Shown here: piece after piece, positions 8,762-15,362 of the stretch
How the letters are laid out: each line of letters opens with the position of its first letter
Position numbering within the stretch: position 1 is the stretch's first letter
Assembly: GCA_036001225.1 (NCBI GenBank)
Contig: DASYUM010000291.1
Location: 1 to 15,362 of the forward strand
DNA length: 15,362 nucleotides
Source of the DNA: DASYUM01 sp036001225
Lineage (GTDB): Bacteria > Methylomirabilota > Methylomirabilia > Rokubacteriales > DASRDR01
Reading direction: 5' to 3'
The notes under the pieces: generated by a model
The model's input: only the letters and a program-made list of their open reading frames with translations
Databases searched by the model: none
What the model was told of the DNA's origin: nothing
Position numbers and translations under genes: made by a program

Positions 8762-10000
8762 CTACGCGTCGTTCCGCACGACTGGCGAGAAGCGCTCCAC
8801 GAACGCGGCCTCGCTCAGGTTGCCGGCCGCGGCCAACGCGCGCACCTGGAGGGGATCGGCCAGGTCCTCCGGCTTGAGGCGGATCATGTAGGCGGAGAGC
8901 GTCTGGTACATCTCCGCCGTCACGTCCACGTAGCGGACCCGGACCCGGCCGGTGGTCCGGTCCAGCATGTCGTCGAAGGCCATCGGGATCAGCTTCCCGC
9001 CCTGGATCGTGACCATGGCCCCGGTCCGCCCCTCGAGGAGGAAGCGGGTCGCCCAGTAGCCGAGGCTCCGGCAGTACTGGATGTCGTAGCCACCGGGCGG
9101 CGCGCAGCGCAGCTCGTAGCCGAGGTCCTTGGCCACGATGGTCGTCTTGAGACCGCGGGCCCCGAGGGAGGCGCTGACGCGCTCCTTGAGGAGTTGCCCG
9201 AGGTCCACCTCCGACAGGCGGACGTTCCCGTAGCTGTCCCGCTCGACGGCGCCGAGGGTGGCCGGGTCGAGGGCCTCGATGATCCCCTCGCTCAGCAGCG
9301 CCACCCCGTGGTCGCGCCCCTGGGCGCGCCGCTTGATGATGGCGCCCTCCAGGATCTCGGCCACCCGCTCCACCGACAGCCGCCGCGCGCGGAACTCCTC
9401 GGGGATGATCGTCAGCGTGGCCCCCGCCGACCCGCCGATGCCGAGGGCGAGGTGGCCGGCCCGGCGGCCCATGACGGTGACGAAGAACCAGCGCTCGGTC
9501 GTGGCCGCGTCCTGCATCAGGTTGTGGACGAGGTCCTTGCCCAGGTTGCAGGCGGTGGTGAAGCCGAAGGTCACGACCTCGGGGGGGAGCGGGAGATCGT
9601 TGTCGATGGTCTTGGGCACGTGGGCCACGCCGATCTCGCGGCCGAGGGCGGCGCTGAGTCGGGCGGTGGCGAAGGCGGTGTCGTCGCCGCCGATCGTCAA
9701 CAGGAAGGAGATGCCGAGGCCGCGGAGGGCGCCGGTGACCGTGGCGAGGGCGGCCTCGGAGCGGGCCGGGTTCTCCCGCGAGGTCCGGAGGATCGAGCCG
9801 CCCTCGAAGTGGAGGCGGGAGACCTCGGCGATCTCCAGCTCGCGCACGTGAGCGGTGTCGCCCTTGGTCAGCCACTTGAAACCGTCGTAGAAGCCGAGGA
9901 CGCGGAGGCCGTGGTTGCGGGCCTCGATGGTGGCGGCGGCGATCACGCCGTTGATGCCGGGCGCCGGTCCGCCGCCGACGAGGATGCCGAGCGTCTTCAT
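8762..10000 (-). CDS. pfp: 6-phosphofructokinase, PPi-dependent type by motif
   Basis: A 412-residue phosphofructokinase starting with the family N-terminus MKTLGILVGGGPAPGINGVI. Key motifs: GGGPAPGIN (9-17), GGDDT (104-108), PKTIDNDLP (129-137), VMGRRAGHLAL (176-186), SEGI (237-240) and PGGYDIQY (302-309). In this family ATP enzymes have Gly in the fourth position of GGDG and Gly in PGTIDND. Asp107 plus Lys130 here are the pair associated with pyrophosphate as phosphoryl donor, making the reaction reversible and ATP-sparing. That cofactor call rests on motifs only; some GGDD enzymes behave differently. The ATG is the only sensible start, with TAACAT 24 nt upstream. It sits 81 nt after the histidine kinase gene and 33 nt before a Fe-S gene, all on the minus strand. 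Confidence 0.93.
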   Translation of the reverse strand: MKTLGILVGGGPAPGINGVIAAATIEARNHGLRVLGFYDGFKWLTKGDTAHVRELEIAEVSRLHFEGGSILRTSRENPARSEAALATVTGALRGLGISFLLTIGGDDTAFATARLSAALGREIGVAHVPKTIDNDLPLPPEVVTFGFTTACNLGKDLVHNLMQDAATTERWFFVTVMGRRAGHLALGIGGSAGATLTIIPEEFRARRLSVERVAEILEGAIIKRRAQGRDHGVALLSEGIIEALDPATLGAVERDSYGNVRLSEVDLGQLLKERVSASLGARGLKTTIVAKDLGYELRCAPPGGYDIQYCRSLGYWATRFLLEGRTGAMVTIQGGKLIPMAFDDMLDRTTGRVRVRYVDVTAEMYQTLSAYMIRLKPEDLADPLQVRALAAAGNLSEAAFVERFSPVVRNDA

Positions 10001-10024
10001 CGCCTGAGCCGCCCCATCGGGTCT

Positions 10025-10030
10025 ATGTTA
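10025..10030 (-). promoter_or_regulatory. Possible -10 box (TAACAT) for the phosphofructokinase gene
   Basis: TAACAT on the minus strand keeps the TA...AT frame of a -10 element, lying 24 nt before the ATG in otherwise GC-saturated DNA. No -35 is seen. The same 81-bp gap holds an imperfectly supported hairpin (CCGCCC 10050-10055 with GGGCGG 10063-10068, 7-nt loop) that could end the kinase transcript. Confidence 0.3.
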
Positions 10031-10081
10031 CCGGCGCCGGGCGGGCTGGCCGCCCAGATTTCGGGCGGGACGGGCCGGGTG

Positions 10082-12550
10082 TCAGCGGCCGCCGTCGAGC
10101 ACGCTGCGCACCTTCCAGGCGAGGGTCTCCGGGGTGAAGGGTTTGGGCAGGAAGGACGTCCCCTCCTCCAGCACCCCGTGGTGGACGATGGCATCGTCGG
10201 TGTAGCCCGACATGTAGAGCACCTTCATCTGCGGTCGCATCCCAGCCAGCCGCTCGACCAGGTCCCGCCCGCTCATCTGGGGCATCACCACGTCGGTCAC
10301 GAGCAAGTGGATGGGGCCCTCGTGCCACTCACAGAGCCAGATCGCGTCGGCGGCGTGGCGGGTTTCCAGCACCGCGTAGCCGTGCGCCTGCAGGATCTCC
10401 CGGGCCAGGTCGCGGACGCCGTCTTCGTCCTCGACGAGGAGGATGGTCTCGGAGCCTCGCGGCACCTCGGCCACGACCGGCCCCCGGACGGCCGCGGCCG
10501 CCGGAGGCTCGACGCGCGGCAGGTAGATGCGGAAACTGCTGCCCGCCCGGGGCGTGCTGGCGACGCCGATGTACCCGCCGCCCTGGGCCACGATGCCGTA
10601 CACGGTCGCCAGCCCGAGCCCGGTGCCGGCCCCCGGCCCTTTCGTGGTGAAGAAGGGCTCGAAGAGATGGGCCTGCGTTTCGGCGTCCATGCCGATGCCG
10701 GTGTCGGTGACCGAGAGCATCACGTAGCGACCGGGGGGGGCGCTGCCGTGGGGATGGATGGGGATGGGGTCACCGGTCTCGACGTTGGCGGTGGTCAGGG
10801 TGAGCCGGCCGCCCTGGGGCATGGCGTCGCGGGCGTTGACGGCCAGGTTGAGGATGACCTGCTCGAGCTGGCCGGGATCGGCGTGGACGCGGCCGAGCCC
10901 GGGCTCCAGCGCCGTGTGCAGCTCGACGTGCTCGCCGATCAGGCGGCGCAGCATCCTCTGCACGTTGGCCACGATCGCGTTGACGTCGAGGAGCTCGGGC
11001 TGGAGCACCTGTTTGCGGCTGAAGGCCAGGAGCTGGCGGGTGAGGCCGGCCGCCCGGTCGGCCGTCTTCTGGATGAGGTCGATGTGGCGCCGGGTCGGGT
11101 CGTCGTCGGCGAGCCGCTCGAGGAGGAGCTGGCTGCGGCCGAGGATGACGGTCAGGAGGTTGTTGAAGTCGTGGGCCACCCCGCCGGCCAGGCGGCCGAT
11201 CGCCTCCATCTTCTGGGCCTGGCGCAGCTCGCCCTCCAGCCGCGCCCGCCCCTCGTCGGCCTGCTTGCGGGCGCTGATGTCCTGAACCTGGACGATGAAG
11301 GACACCGGCTGCCGGTCGCGGTCTCCGATGATCGACACCGTGACCAGTCCCCAGACCACGTGGCCCAGCCGGTGGAGGTAGCGCTTCTCGCCTTGATAGG
11401 CATTGCGGGCGCCCGCCACCATCTCCCGATCGAAGGCCAGATCCGCCGCGCTGTCCTCGGGATGGGTGACCTCCGGGTAGGTCCGCGCCAGGAACTCGGC
11501 CTCGGTGTAGCCGAGCATCTCGCACAGACCGCGGTTGACCCGCAGGTAGCGGCCGTCGAGCGATTGCAGGGCCATGCCGATGGCCGCGTCGTCGAAGGCG
11601 CGGCGGAACCGCTCCTCGCTCTCGCGGAGGGCGTCTTCGGCCCGCTTGCGCTCGGTGATGTCGCGCGCGACCCCGACGCACCCGGTGATCTCGCCGTCGG
11701 TGACCAGGTTCGCCATCGACAGCTCGACCAGCACCCGGGCGCCGCCCCGGTGGAGGAGCGCGACCTCCCACCGCGAGGGGCCCGCCTGCCCGGCCAGCGT
11801 CTGCCGCAGCCCCTCCCGGAGCCGCTCGGCGTCGTCGGGGGCCAGCAGGGCGGCGAGCGGGTAGCCCCGCAGCTCGACCAGCCGGTGGCCGGTGAGCGCT
11901 TCGGCGGCGGCGTTGAGGAACGTGAGCCGCCCATCGGCGTCCACCGTGAAGACGGCGTCGTTCAGCGACTCGGTCACTACCTGGTGTTGCAGCTGGAGCG
12001 CCTGGACGCGACCGAACAGCTCGGCGTTCTCGATCGCCTGGGCGACCTGGCTGGTCAGGATCCCGCCCTGGGTGAGGTCACGCTCGGTGAAGCGCTCGGG
12101 GTTGTTCGAATCGCCGAAGGCGAGGGCGGCCATGACGCGCCCGGTGCGGTGGACGATCGGCAGGATCAACAGCGCCTGGACCCCCATCGTCCGGCTGATC
12201 GGATGGCCGGCGAACGGGCTCTCCGGGAAGCGGTTGCAGAAGGCGGCCTTGCCCGATCGGACCGCCTGGGCGAGGAACGAGCCCGGCTCGCTCAGGCTCT
12301 GCGGGTAGCCGAAGAAGAGCTTGGCGCCGGCGCCGAAGGTCGCCTGGGCGACGGCGTGGTTGGCGCCCTCGGGGATGTGCCAGAAGATCCCGTAGCTGTA
12401 CCCCTGGGTGCGCCCGATCGCTTCCAGGAGCCGGGGCCAGAGCACGTCGGGCCGGAGGCTGGACAGCGCCACCTGCGCGACCTCGGCCTGAGCCCGCAGG
12501 AACCGGGCGTCGTACTCGGAGCTGCCGCGCTTGCGACCCGCGCCGTCCAC
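10082..12550 (-). CDS. Hybrid sensor histidine kinase (GAF-PAS-PAS-HisKA-HATPase-REC)
   Basis: An 822-residue soluble hybrid kinase. From this start: GAF-like sensor about 30-175, first PAS about 190-300 ending in GVARDITERKRAED, second PAS about 315-430 ending in VQVQDISARKQAD, HisKA with H-box GGVAHDFNNLL (phospho-His460), HATPase with N-box NLAVNARDAM (568-577), DTGIGM (616-621) and GTGLGLATVYG (642-652), then a receiver domain (703-818) with acidic pocket VEDED, phospho-acceptor Asp753 in VTDVVMPQMSG, and Lys803 in FLPKPF. No membrane segment is seen, so it senses a cytoplasmic signal. The GTG at 12550 is preferred because AGGGGAGG lies 6 nt upstream. The frame also extends to a TTG at 12595, which coincides with a TTGACA. 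No DNA-binding partner is in the window, so the output is unknown. Confidence 0.93.
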   Translation of the reverse strand: MDGAGRKRGSSEYDARFLRAQAEVAQVALSSLRPDVLWPRLLEAIGRTQGYSYGIFWHIPEGANHAVAQATFGAGAKLFFGYPQSLSEPGSFLAQAVRSGKAAFCNRFPESPFAGHPISRTMGVQALLILPIVHRTGRVMAALAFGDSNNPERFTERDLTQGGILTSQVAQAIENAELFGRVQALQLQHQVVTESLNDAVFTVDADGRLTFLNAAAEALTGHRLVELRGYPLAALLAPDDAERLREGLRQTLAGQAGPSRWEVALLHRGGARVLVELSMANLVTDGEITGCVGVARDITERKRAEDALRESEERFRRAFDDAAIGMALQSLDGRYLRVNRGLCEMLGYTEAEFLARTYPEVTHPEDSAADLAFDREMVAGARNAYQGEKRYLHRLGHVVWGLVTVSIIGDRDRQPVSFIVQVQDISARKQADEGRARLEGELRQAQKMEAIGRLAGGVAHDFNNLLTVILGRSQLLLERLADDDPTRRHIDLIQKTADRAAGLTRQLLAFSRKQVLQPELLDVNAIVANVQRMLRRLIGEHVELHTALEPGLGRVHADPGQLEQVILNLAVNARDAMPQGGRLTLTTANVETGDPIPIHPHGSAPPGRYVMLSVTDTGIGMDAETQAHLFEPFFTTKGPGAGTGLGLATVYGIVAQGGGYIGVASTPRAGSSFRIYLPRVEPPAAAAVRGPVVAEVPRGSETILLVEDEDGVRDLAREILQAHGYAVLETRHAADAIWLCEWHEGPIHLLVTDVVMPQMSGRDLVERLAGMRPQMKVLYMSGYTDDAIVHHGVLEEGTSFLPKPFTPETLAWKVRSVLDGGR

Positions 12551-12556
12551 CGCGAT

Positions 12557-12564
12557 CCTCCCCT
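12557..12564 (-). promoter_or_regulatory. Strong ribosome binding site deciding the kinase start
   Basis: AGGGGAGG on the minus strand lies 6 nt before GTG 12550-12548. The upstream TTG at 12595 has no such site. Confidence 0.65.
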
Positions 12565-12566
12565 CA

Positions 12567-12595
12567 CTTCTGACGTGACGGAGACCCGTTGTCAA
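12567..12595 (-). promoter_or_regulatory. Weak candidate promoter for the kinase gene (TTGACA-N17-CAGAAG)
   Basis: A perfect TTGACA (12595-12590) is followed after 17 nt by CAGAAG (12572-12567), which matches TATAAT at only 3 of 6. The implied start would fall on the ribosome site, so this is a doubtful call. Confidence 0.2.
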
Positions 12596-12625
12596 TCCCC
12601 GGCCGGCGCGGGGGCGGGGGCCGGG

Positions 12626-13312
12626 TTACTGGGGGCGGACGGCGGCGCCGGTCGTGGTGCCGGCCGGGCAGACGCGGAAGGCCGTGTAGTCGCCGACTGC
12701 TCGGCTCTTGGTGTCGTCGGCGTCGGTGAGGATGGCGAGGCCGCGGGGGCGCTGGGGGGTCTCGTCGAAGAACCGCCGGTAGTCGGCGGCGACGTCCACC
12801 GCCTCTTCCACCCAGCCGGGCGCGGCGGGGGGGCCCGAGCGGAGGACCAGCATCCGGGTGAGGCCGCGGCTGGCCGAAGCTGTGGCGCCCACGGGCGCGG
12901 TGGCGCTCCAGACGTACTTCACCGTCTTCACCGACACGGGACTGTGGGGGAACACGGCGTAGACGCCGAGCGCGCTGTCGTTCTTCCCGCTCACCCGCTC
13001 GTCGGCGCCGGTGGGGAAGACCCGGGGTCGCCATTTCCAGGCGAGCACCGGATGGGTCTTCGGGTCCCAGTCCAGCTCGAGCCCGATCTGCAGGCCCGTC
13101 CCCTCGGCCGTCGCCCGCACGAAGCGGAGCCCGCCCTCCGCGAGCACCTTGTAGACGTCGCGCGCCCGGTCCTCTTTGGGCTTCCACTCCTCCGGGAACT
13201 CGCCGACCGCGCTCTTCGCGAAGTCGGCCACCACCCGGCAGGTCGCCGCCGGCACCGGGAGCGCGGCCGCCGCGAGCAGTCCCGCCCCGATGAGCGTCGC
13301 GCGCCACCACAT
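12626..13312 (-). CDS. Secreted DUF3047 family protein
   Basis: A 228-residue protein with a cleavable signal peptide: MWWRATLIGAGLLAAAALPVPA, basic then hydrophobic, with a likely cut after PVPA and before ATCRV. The mature part has the pattern I associate with DUF3047: a DFAKSAVGEFPEEWKP start, LAWKWR (90-95), NDSALGVYAVF (111-121), VKYVWSA (131-137), LVLRSG (155-160), and the closing GLAILTDADDTKSRAVGDY (191-209). Two cysteines remain after cleavage (25 and 215), one at each end, and could form a disulfide in the envelope. The family has no assigned function. The ATG was chosen for the signal peptide; a GTG directly upstream (13315) is equally possible, and neither has a clear ribosome site. 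It ends 75 nt before the histidine kinase start on the same strand and diverges from the gene at 13436. Confidence 0.82.
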   Translation of the reverse strand: MWWRATLIGAGLLAAAALPVPAATCRVVADFAKSAVGEFPEEWKPKEDRARDVYKVLAEGGLRFVRATAEGTGLQIGLELDWDPKTHPVLAWKWRPRVFPTGADERVSGKNDSALGVYAVFPHSPVSVKTVKYVWSATAPVGATASASRGLTRMLVLRSGPPAAPGWVEEAVDVAADYRRFFDETPQRPRGLAILTDADDTKSRAVGDYTAFRVCPAGTTTGAAVRPQ

Positions 13313-13377
13313 CACGCTCTGGCGCCCAGCAAGGAGAATGCCACGGACCCGGCCCCCGCCACGTCGCGAAGTTGCGA

Positions 13378-13392
13378 CCCCCACCGTGGGGG
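13378..13392. promoter_or_regulatory. Inverted repeat in the divergent promoter region
   Basis: CCCCCA-CCG-TGGGGG is a 6-bp inverted repeat in the 123-bp gap between the two divergent exported-protein genes. It could be an operator or simply GC-rich symmetry. Confidence 0.25.
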
Positions 13393-13419
13393 CGTGCGTC
13401 CGGGCGACGTCACCCGCGG

Positions 13420-13425
13420 TACACT
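13420..13425 (+). promoter_or_regulatory. Possible -10 box (TACACT) for the 13436 gene
   Basis: TACACT ends 10 nt before the ATG, so the transcript would have almost no leader, matching the absence of a Shine-Dalgarno. No -35 is recognisable at 16-18 bp. Confidence 0.35.
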
Positions 13426-13435
13426 GGTCGCCACC

Positions 13436-14203
13436 ATGCCCGCGAGGATGCTGCTCGCCCTCGCCGGACTCCTGTGGGCGGCGGCTGTCGAGGCGGGGCC
13501 GGTCGCCGTGCGCGTCCCCGAAGGCGCGCTGCGGGGGTTCCTGGTGCTCCGGGCGGCCGACGGCCGCGCGCTCGCCGACGGCGAGCTGGTCCAGAACCCC
13601 CGGGGCGAGCGTCTCGAGAGCCGGCTCACCTTCCGCTTCAAGGACGGCTCGCTCCACGACGAGGCGGTCGTCTTCACGCAGCACCAGGTCTTTGCCCTGG
13701 TCTCTTACCGACCGGTGCAACGGGGGCCCGCTTTTCCGCAGGCGCTGGACGTCCGGTTCCAGCGGAGCGGCGAGTACGCCGTTCGCGTCCGGGAGTCGGA
13801 GCAGGGGCCGGAGACCGCGCACGAGGGGCGCTTCGACTTCCCGCCCGACGTCGCCAACGGGATGGCGCTGGCGCTCGTCAAGAACCTGCCCCCCGGGGCC
13901 CGGGCCGAGACCCACTACGTGGCGTTCACCCCCAAGCCGCGCGTCCTCGCGCTCACGCTGATCCCAGTCGGCGAGGACCGGTTCTTCATCGGCGACCTCG
14001 GCCGGACGGCCGTGCGCTATCTCGCCAAGCTCGAGCTGCGCGGTCTCACCGGCGCGGTGGCCGCCCTGTTCGGCAAGCGACCGCCGACGCTCTACTACTG
14101 GATCGTGGCCGGCGAGGCCCCGGCCTTCGTCAAGTTCGAGGGGCCGCTCTACTTCGGCGGCCCGGTGTGGCGGGTCGAGCTGACCGGCCCCCGCTGGCCG
14201 TAG
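13436..14203 (+). CDS. Exported protein of unknown function
   Basis: A 255-residue protein I do not recognise. It starts with a signal peptide (MPARMLLALAGLLWAAAVEA, likely cut before GPVAV). The mature chain has no cysteine, no further membrane segment and many alternating hydrophobic/charged stretches, for example ESRLTFRFKDGSLHDEAVVF (61-80), HYVAFTPKPRVLALTLIPVG (160-179) and PAFVKFEGPLYFGGPVWRVE (229-248). This suggests a beta-rich envelope protein, perhaps a lipid- or ligand-binding barrel, but that is only an impression. The ATG at 13436 lacks a Shine-Dalgarno; a second ATG at 13448 would still leave a usable signal peptide. It is divergent from the DUF3047 gene, sharing a 123-bp promoter gap. 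Copy C of the two-hairpin element begins 4 nt after its stop. Confidence 0.75.
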   Translation: MPARMLLALAGLLWAAAVEAGPVAVRVPEGALRGFLVLRAADGRALADGELVQNPRGERLESRLTFRFKDGSLHDEAVVFTQHQVFALVSYRPVQRGPAFPQALDVRFQRSGEYAVRVRESEQGPETAHEGRFDFPPDVANGMALALVKNLPPGARAETHYVAFTPKPRVLALTLIPVGEDRFFIGDLGRTAVRYLAKLELRGLTGAVAALFGKRPPTLYYWIVAGEAPAFVKFEGPLYFGGPVWRVELTGPRWP

Positions 14204-14207
14204 ATTG

Positions 14208-14289
14208 TCGGAGGGGGCCTCAACGGCCCCCTCCGAGACCTCCCCCCGGAGAATTGCGCCGGCAAAGCCGGCGCTGGGAGCGGAACACC
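14208..14289 (+). repeat. Two-hairpin 3'-end element, copy C
   Basis: It starts 4 nt after the stop of the 13436 gene. Hairpin 1 is a perfect 12-bp stem (14208-14219 with 14225-14236) and a TCAAC loop. A 19-nt spacer follows, then hairpin 2 GCGCCGGC-AAA-GCCGGCGC (14256-14274, 8 bp) and the tail GCTGGGAGCGGAACACC (14273-14289). The rest of the gap (14290-14409) has short GC-rich inverted repeats and an 11-bp direct repeat but no gene. Confidence 0.75.
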
Positions 14290-14409
14290 GACCCTTGGCG
14301 GTGCGGCAGCGCCGTGCGCGTGGTTACTCCGACAGGTCCCTGGGCCTCGGAGCGGGGCGTCGGCCCCCGGGCCACGCGGGGGCGGAGCACGCGGGGGCCG
14401 GGCGGCGGG

Positions 14410-15362
14410 CTACGTCCCGGCGTCCTCCCCAAAGACGAGGTCCTCCAGCCACTCGATCTTGATCCGATCGGGGCCGGCCAACCGCTCCCCGTAGACGCCA
14501 TTGACGGACCGGCGGGTCGACCACAGGATCACCTGCTTGCCCTCGCGCTGCAGCGTCGTGATCGCCTCGTGGAAGTCGCCGTCGCCGGTGCCGATGATGT
14601 AGACCCGGATCTCCGGATGCTGGCGGAGGACCTGGTGGATCTTCTCGCGCAGGACGTGGTCCGAGGAGTTGAACTTCTCGTCGCCGGCGATGTCGGAGAG
14701 ATAGCCGGCGCTCTTGACCGCCTTCTGGTCGCCCTCGAACGAGGGCCGATCCCAGTCCGCCACCGCCCAGCGCTGGCGCGGGAGGCCGTGCCGCCCGGCG
14801 ACGTCCCGGAGCCGCTGGGCCAGCTCCGGTCCGGCCAGCCGGGACCGGAGGCTCTGGGCCCGCGGATCGGCCATCTCGTCGAGGACGTCGGCCAGACTCA
14901 GCTTGACGTTCTCCCAGTCGAGCATGAGCGCCAGCGGCTCCCGGCCGAGCCCGGCGGCGTCGCCGGCGTTCCGCGGTGCCGGGCGGCCCATCACCGGCAT
15001 CGAGCCCTCCCGATCCGCCTCCTCGCCCTCCGGGCCCGGCTCCGCGTACGCGGCCGCGCGCGGCTCCCCTGTGAGCCGCTCCCGCTGGCCGAGCCGCTCC
15101 TCCCAGATCCGGGCGTCGGCGTCCGTCAGGCTCGTGTCGCGCCAGCTCTGCTTCAGTACCCGCAGGGCATCCTCGGCGAAGCCGTTGCGCTGCCCCCAGG
15201 CGAGCAGCGCCCGCAAGACCTGGGCCTTCTTTCGAGGCTCCACGTTCCGCTTGGGCTGGGTGGCCCGCCAGCTCTGCAGGCGGCAGCGCCAGGCGGCGGC
15301 CAGGTCGCCGGCCGCCTCGTTGAGCCCGGCCGCGCACTCCCAGTTCTTGAAGACGCGGCCCT
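14410..15362 (-). CDS. NYN (PIN-like nuclease) domain protein, 5' end outside window
   Basis: The frame is open from the window edge to a TAG at 14410-14412. The NYN/PIN-like domain fills the C-terminal two-thirds. Counting from an internal GTG at 15243, the acidic residues expected at the metal site are in LMLDWENVKLSL (Asp109, Glu111, Asn112), SSDHVL (Asp195) and IIGTGDGDFHEAI (Asp221, Asp223). REGKQVILWSTRR (233-245) is the following core strand. Such proteins are Mg2+-dependent RNases or their inactive relatives; all acidic positions are present here. The N-terminal part is helical and charged, with a Pro/Gly/Glu-rich linker at about 58-100. I extend it to the edge because all 40 codons from the edge through that GTG end in G or C while the other positions do not, and the GTG has only a weak ribosome site. 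The true start is not visible. Confidence 0.82.
   Translation of the reverse strand, partial: GRVFKNWECAAGLNEAAGDLAAAWRCRLQSWRATQPKRNVEPRKKAQVLRALLAWGQRNGFAEDALRVLKQSWRDTSLTDADARIWEERLGQRERLTGEPRAAAYAEPGPEGEEADREGSMPVMGRPAPRNAGDAAGLGREPLALMLDWENVKLSLADVLDEMADPRAQSLRSRLAGPELAQRLRDVAGRHGLPRQRWAVADWDRPSFEGDQKAVKSAGYLSDIAGDEKFNSSDHVLREKIHQVLRQHPEIRVYIIGTGDGDFHEAITTLQREGKQVILWSTRRSVNGVYGERLAGPDRIKIEWLEDLVFGEDAGT

Noticed and set aside
12551..12595. TTG at 12595 as the histidine kinase start.
   Set aside because: It lacks a ribosome site and its TTGACA looks like a promoter fragment, while GTG 12550 has AGGGGAGG at 6 nt.
6656..14203. A stop-free plus-strand frame of about 7.5 kb.
   Set aside because: It runs antisense to five recognisable genes and most of a sixth, and looks like low-complexity Arg/Gly/Ala/Leu-rich translation. 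Lack of stops follows from extreme GC bias. Only its last 768 bases (13436-14203) are a plausible gene.
14373..14398. 11-bp direct repeat (cacgcgggggc at 14373-14383 and 14388-14398) as a possible operator or attachment site.
   Set aside because: Short, pure GC-rich words recur easily in this base composition, and nothing mobile lies nearby.

Overview
The window comes from a very GC-rich bacterial chromosome, with nearly every third codon position G or C. There is no phage, plasmid, transposase, rRNA, tRNA or CRISPR signal. The gene mix (FGGY gluconokinase, transketolase, phosphoglucose isomerase and G6PDH cluster; PPi-type phosphofructokinase; QueG-like Fe-S proteins; DUF3047) and the hairpin-rich gene ends recall uncultured soil lineages such as Candidatus Rokubacteria/Methylomirabilota. 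That placement is inference from general familiarity and was not tested.

Layout. (1) 1-6063, plus strand: a tightly packed pentose-phosphate/glycolysis operon made of the 3' part of a gluconokinase, then transketolase, glucose-6-phosphate isomerase and glucose-6-phosphate dehydrogenase. The junctions are ATGA, a 10-nt gap and TGATG. Together they feed gluconate and glucose-6-P into 6-phosphogluconate and rearrange pentose phosphates. (2) 6239-13312, minus strand: six co-directional genes. In transcription order they are a secreted DUF3047 protein, a GAF-PAS-PAS hybrid histidine kinase with a C-terminal receiver, a PPi-type 6-phosphofructokinase, two tandem QueG/reductive-dehalogenase-like Fe-S paralogues, and a small retropepsin-like aspartic protease. 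(3) 13436-14203, plus strand: an unrecognised exported protein, divergent from the DUF3047 gene. (4) 14410 to the right edge, minus strand: a NYN-domain (PIN-like) protein whose 5' end lies outside the window.

The most interesting signal is not a gene. Three intergenic elements (6068-6148, 7640-7710, 14208-14289) share one architecture: a perfect 12-bp hairpin starting with TCGGAGGGG, a 19-21 nt spacer, a second hairpin with an AAA triloop, and a tail like GCTCGGAGCGGAACACC. Each begins 4-13 nt after a stop codon, on the strand of the gene that just ended. The stems differ between copies by compensatory changes on both arms, which argues for selected structure. None has a U-tract, so they are not classical intrinsic terminators. 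The middle copy lies in a 150-bp segment bounded by a perfect 20-bp direct repeat. The repeat duplicates the LTAADVK-coding start of the downstream Fe-S gene inside the end of the upstream paralogue, which looks like an insertion or duplication scar.

No gene-free stretch exceeds 300 bases. The largest gaps (6064-6238, 7577-7723, 14204-14409) are mostly these elements and other GC-rich inverted repeats.
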